Shown here: positions 37,228 through 40,200 of the stretch, piece after piece
Layout: every line of letters starts with the position of its first letter
Position numbering within the stretch: the stretch's first letter is position 1
Virus record (IMG/VR): IMGVR_UViG_3300020596_000056
Span: 1 to 40,200 of that record
Reading direction: 5' to 3' (one strand)
From: a virus
DNA: 40,200 bases
Program-made: the position numbers and the translations under genes
Notes under the pieces: model-generated
What the model saw: the letters and a program-made list of their open reading frames with translations, nothing else
Told to the model about the DNA's origin: nothing
Databases searched by the model: none

Positions 37228-39063
37228 CTATTCATCCGTATCAAACGAGGCTGCGAGTGTTCCCAGCTTCGGGTAAATCGTCTTGCGTATAGTCTTTGCC
37301 ATCACCCGCTGTGCCTCAGTTCTGCCCATGAGGAGCTTTGCCCCTGTCTTCGTAGTTCCCGCTGCGCTCGCGACTAGCAGTCCCGCTGCGACTCCCGCCG
37401 CAGGGGTAATCCCCGCCGTTGCAGCAACAGATCCGAGGCCCAGCGAACTTCCAAGCCCATAGCCTATTTGACGCGCCGCTGTTCCCCCAAGCCTTTGACG
37501 CTCTAACACGGCGCTCATCGGGCCTGTCAGTCTCTGGAAGTGCGCCGCCTCCTGAACCTTCAACTTTCGTGGCGAGACACTTTGAACTGCATCTACAAGA
37601 TTTCGCGCCGTTATGTCGCGCATACCGGGATTAGCGACGGGGGTTGTGGAGGATATACCTCCCGCAATATCTGCTGCCTCTTCCAAGACTAGGTATTTAC
37701 TATACGCCAAATCTATCTCTTTCAAAGCAGAGATATCACTTTTGGATAGCGCCCCTTTAGCCGCCGCCCTATCAATGAAGGAGCGCTCTATCGCCTTGTA
37801 GCCTGCAATTAAATTCTTGGAGGGCAGGTCGGTAGCGGTGAGATTTCTTCGTTCTTCCCTAAACAGATTCAATACGTCGCGCCACTCCCGCCCTGACTGT
37901 GCGCCTTTTGACGAAGAAAATATCTGCGCGGCCTTCTTGCGGAAAACGTTTTGCATTTCATCGGTCGCTCCGGGCATAGCCAGCAATGCTTTCTCAGTCG
38001 CCGACTCCCTAAAGACGCGGGGCAGGCTGATAACTTTATTCTCCAATATTTTGTCGTAGGAAGCGTCGAAGCCTCGAGGAACGTCTCTAAAAAAGCCGCT
38101 ATTGCGCGAGACTGAGGCAGTAATTTCCTTAGATTTAGGGAGGAACAGCCGTAGCATATCCGTGACTTCCTTGCCTGCTTCCTGCACGACTTCCTGCCCT
38201 ACTCGGTCAGTTTGAGTCCTAATGCCTATGATTCGCATCAGGTCTTCCCCCGCGCCCAGAACTCCCCCCACGAACCCCTTACTGGCCTGTCCGACTGTGG
38301 GATTTAGATGTTGCTTCTCCAACTGATGCCCTAGCTTAGACATCTTAGCTGCACCGGGGCCGAGAACTCGCAAGCCGCCCTTCAAAGCGGAGCCAAGCAC
38401 GCCCGCCATAGCCGCAGACTTCAGCGCCTCCTCCCCACGATCTTCTCCCTCTATCGTAGGCCGGAGTGCTGCGGCCTCTGCGGCTGCCACTGCGGGCACG
38501 ACGCCAAAGCCCAGAGCTTTCTTCAGTAAACTCGGCCCCCGGAGGACTCCACGCAGGGCTTTCTCCGCCTTGCCGAGGGGGAGCGCCAGCATCCCTATAT
38601 TTCCCGCGATATTCCCGGCCATGCCCCACCCGGTATTGGAGATCGCCCGTTGCGCCTTTACGTCGGCTTCGGAAACCTTGCCCAGACCGGTAAGCTGTTT
38701 GATGCTCTGCGTCGCCTGCGCGGGCGCGACACCTATCCCGGCCACGGCTTGCTCATGCCACGGCATTTCATCTATCTGTGGCTGTAGGTCTCCTCCAACA
38801 GTGTGCCGCACTCTTGGCGCCATGCCCGGTATGAGATCTTGGTTTTCCACGGGCGGCGCTCGGTATTGCTCAGGCACGTCTGGAAGCGGCGTGGCCGGGC
38901 CTTGGGGTGCAGGTATTGGGGCGCTGCCAGCAGGCTGTCCCGACAGGTTTGCGGGGGTGCCTGCCCTTCCGGCCATAGCTTGCGCCGCCCCCGCCGCAGC
39001 TTGGGGCGTAGCAGCCTCCACTTCGTAGACTTTCCCGTTAATTTCGATTTCGTAGATCTTCAT
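37228..39063 (-). CDS. Large internal virion / ejection protein
   Basis: 611 residues, start overlapping the previous stop by one base (TAATG). MKIYEIEINGKVYEVEAATPQAA begins a small beta hairpin plus Ala-rich helix (quoted as MKIYEIEINGKVYEV). The middle has membrane-prone stretches (GWGMAGNIAGNIGMLALPLG, GFGVVPAVAAAEAAALRP, AAMAGVLGSALKGGLRVLG) and the C-terminal part again (GYGLGSSLGLGSVAATAG). Long helical sections lie between. This composition is that of ejection proteins that form the DNA-translocating channel. The position after the tail genes fits. Confidence 0.6.
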   Translation of the reverse strand: MKIYEIEINGKVYEVEAATPQAAAGAAQAMAGRAGTPANLSGQPAGSAPIPAPQGPATPLPDVPEQYRAPPVENQDLIPGMAPRVRHTVGGDLQPQIDEMPWHEQAVAGIGVAPAQATQSIKQLTGLGKVSEADVKAQRAISNTGWGMAGNIAGNIGMLALPLGKAEKALRGVLRGPSLLKKALGFGVVPAVAAAEAAALRPTIEGEDRGEEALKSAAMAGVLGSALKGGLRVLGPGAAKMSKLGHQLEKQHLNPTVGQASKGFVGGVLGAGEDLMRIIGIRTQTDRVGQEVVQEAGKEVTDMLRLFLPKSKEITASVSRNSGFFRDVPRGFDASYDKILENKVISLPRVFRESATEKALLAMPGATDEMQNVFRKKAAQIFSSSKGAQSGREWRDVLNLFREERRNLTATDLPSKNLIAGYKAIERSFIDRAAAKGALSKSDISALKEIDLAYSKYLVLEEAADIAGGISSTTPVANPGMRDITARNLVDAVQSVSPRKLKVQEAAHFQRLTGPMSAVLERQRLGGTAARQIGYGLGSSLGLGSVAATAGITPAAGVAAGLLVASAAGTTKTGAKLLMGRTEAQRVMAKTIRKTIYPKLGTLAASFDTDE

Positions 39064-40115
39064 TATTTCTTCTCACGAATCCGAACGCCGTTGATTACAG
39101 TCCACCCGCCGCTTGCCCCCGCACGTGCTCCAACATCAACAGCCTCGCCTTCCGGCGTAGCGCCGGGACGTTTATCCATGCCGAAGCGCACTTGGTCCAT
39201 AGAATATCCAGCAGCGAGGGCTTTGTTGATTACCACTGTCTCCGCTTTAAACAGCGCCAAGTTCTTTCTGATCTTGTCATAGCCATCTCCAGGATGGGGA
39301 ATGAAAGACTTCAAGCGTGGAAATTCCGCAGCGGTGACTGCTGCGCCACTGCGGGCATGAATCATAAGACTGCCTATATTGAAGACCATCGCGCGGGCGT
39401 CTACACCCTTTGGATCTGTGCGCTGCAAGATTTCATCCGGAATCCACCCCGTCTTTCCGTAATCGAACGCTGCCGGATACTGATCTATTGCCGCTGTAGC
39501 GGCGTCCAAGATCTGTATACGCCCAGCATTCTCCGCATAAGTCGCCCGGACTTTAGCAGGCATCGCGCCAGCCTTGAGCGCTGCGGCTTCGGCCCTCGCC
39601 GCGTCTGCATCAATCCTACGGTTAAGCTCTGCCTGCCGCATGCTCAGATTTCCCCCTGCGATTTCCCGCCGCAATGCCTGCGCTTCCTGATGGCGACCCT
39701 GCGCCTCCAGTCTGCGGGCCTGCGCCTCTGCAAGCGTATTTGCCTTCGCGTCCGCCGCCTCTACAGCTTTGATTTGGAACTCGGTGCTTTTGATGCCCTG
39801 CGACTGCGCGGTCATCGGATTGGCAACCATCTCCCCCGTATCCGAATTAGTGTATGCGACGTCCGCAGCATTGGGGCGAAGGGGCTTGCCGTCCACCAGA
39901 GATTGATCAATCAAGGATTGCCCCTGTCGCTGCATAGTCTTGCCGCCAAGCGTAGTCATCGCCAGCCCGCCAAGGAAGTCCCGCTGGGAGCCTTCCTTCG
40001 ACGCCGCAGCAATGGCCTTCAAGGGCGCAAGATCTAGCGGCGTCTCAGTCAGCTTCGCAAGACGCCCGTAGAGGGCCGCTAGGTCAGGCCGATTTACCTC
40101 ATTAGGGGACGCCAT
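39063..40115 (-). CDS. Internal virion-type protein, Ala-rich helical
   Basis: 350 residues; GAGGAAGG precedes the ATG. A long Ala/Glu/Arg coil (AKANTLAEAQARRLEAQGRH and following) sits between an N-terminal ASKEGSQRDFLGGLAM region and a C-terminal domain with RSGAAVTAAEFPRLKSFIPHPGD, which occurs in many podovirus virion proteins. It is co-transcribed with the large ejection-type protein and probably is a second ejection or core protein. Its start overlaps the end of the upstream partial gene by 14 bases. Confidence 0.6.
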   Translation of the reverse strand: MASPNEVNRPDLAALYGRLAKLTETPLDLAPLKAIAAASKEGSQRDFLGGLAMTTLGGKTMQRQGQSLIDQSLVDGKPLRPNAADVAYTNSDTGEMVANPMTAQSQGIKSTEFQIKAVEAADAKANTLAEAQARRLEAQGRHQEAQALRREIAGGNLSMRQAELNRRIDADAARAEAAALKAGAMPAKVRATYAENAGRIQILDAATAAIDQYPAAFDYGKTGWIPDEILQRTDPKGVDARAMVFNIGSLMIHARSGAAVTAAEFPRLKSFIPHPGDGYDKIRKNLALFKAETVVINKALAAGYSMDQVRFGMDKRPGATPEGEAVDVGARAGASGGWTVINGVRIREKK

Positions 40116-40200
40116 ATTCGCCTTCCTCGCGAGGGATGATGCGATCTTCTACCGGGGCGGGCTTCTGGCTCCCGTAAGCGGCCAGGAGCTTCGCCATAAT
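40102..40200 (-). CDS. 3' part of a small late protein (cut by window edge)
   Basis: 32 codons: a MAKLLAAYGSQKPAPVEDRI segment and PREEGEYGVP before TAA. It overlaps the next gene. It could be the C-terminus of the gene that begins at 152 and leaves the window at base 1: the two would join in frame only if one, four, seven... bases are missing between 40200 and 1. An ATG is present inside but has no visible ribosome site. Confidence 0.55.
   Translation of the reverse strand: MMAKLLAAYGSQKPAPVEDRIIPREEGEYGVP

Noticed and set aside
39192-40037. Plus-strand frame of 281 codons near the right end
   Set aside because: Antisense to the 350-residue virion gene, with shadow composition and no promoter or ribosome site.
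1-40200. Temperate phage with integrase or attachment site
   Set aside because: No integrase, excisionase, partition or CI-like repressor gene is visible; the only regulator is a 62-residue HTH protein.

Overview
This window looks like a nearly complete genome of a tailed bacteriophage of podovirus-like build. About 40 kb of tightly packed genes carry a podovirus-type head, adaptor, tail-nozzle and ejection-protein set. There is no tape measure, tail sheath or tail-tube gene, and no RNA polymerase gene. I see no integrase or convincing lysogeny repressor, so a lytic life cycle is the simplest reading. Sigma-70-like promoters with purine-rich ribosome binding sites point to a Gram-negative, probably proteobacterial, host; this is an inference.

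Layout. One long minus-strand late block appears to run from about 14.9 kb down to base 1 and, if the ends are adjacent on a circle, on from base 40200 down to 34.5 kb. Its order is small and large terminase, portal, scaffold, major capsid protein, decoration protein, a DUF115-methyltransferase fusion, a repeat/LamG appendage protein, a conserved protein, adaptor, tail nozzle, GNAT, an S74-like protein, a small protein cut by the window edge, two ejection-type proteins, a collar-domain tail fibre, then a lysis cassette (small membrane protein, M15 endopeptidase, holin-like protein). The region 14.9-16.8 kb holds two small genes and a dense field of repeats, ending in an origin-like array beside a primase/helicase gene (16.8-18.8 kb, minus strand).

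The plus strand from 18.9 to 34.6 kb is the early/middle region. It starts with a ladder of small overlapping genes, then a putative ssDNA-binding protein, a family A DNA polymerase, a RecB/Cas4-like nuclease, a VRR-NUC nuclease, a SNF2-type helicase, a separately transcribed basic/acidic protein, a three-enzyme set for DNA base modification, a DUF3310 protein and an ATP-dependent DNA ligase.

The most interesting content is (1) the modification cassette at 30.07-32.82 kb: a GT-A glycosyltransferase, a protein of the HMUDK-helical/aGPT-pyrophosphorylase type and a thymidylate-synthase-like hydroxymethylase, with no recognisable P-loop hmdU kinase; (2) an inverted array of 9-bp TGCACCCC repeats around an AT-rich core, with a separate GATCATGA iteron set nearby; and (3) several duplicated regulatory leaders, which suggest a phage-specific regulation scheme.
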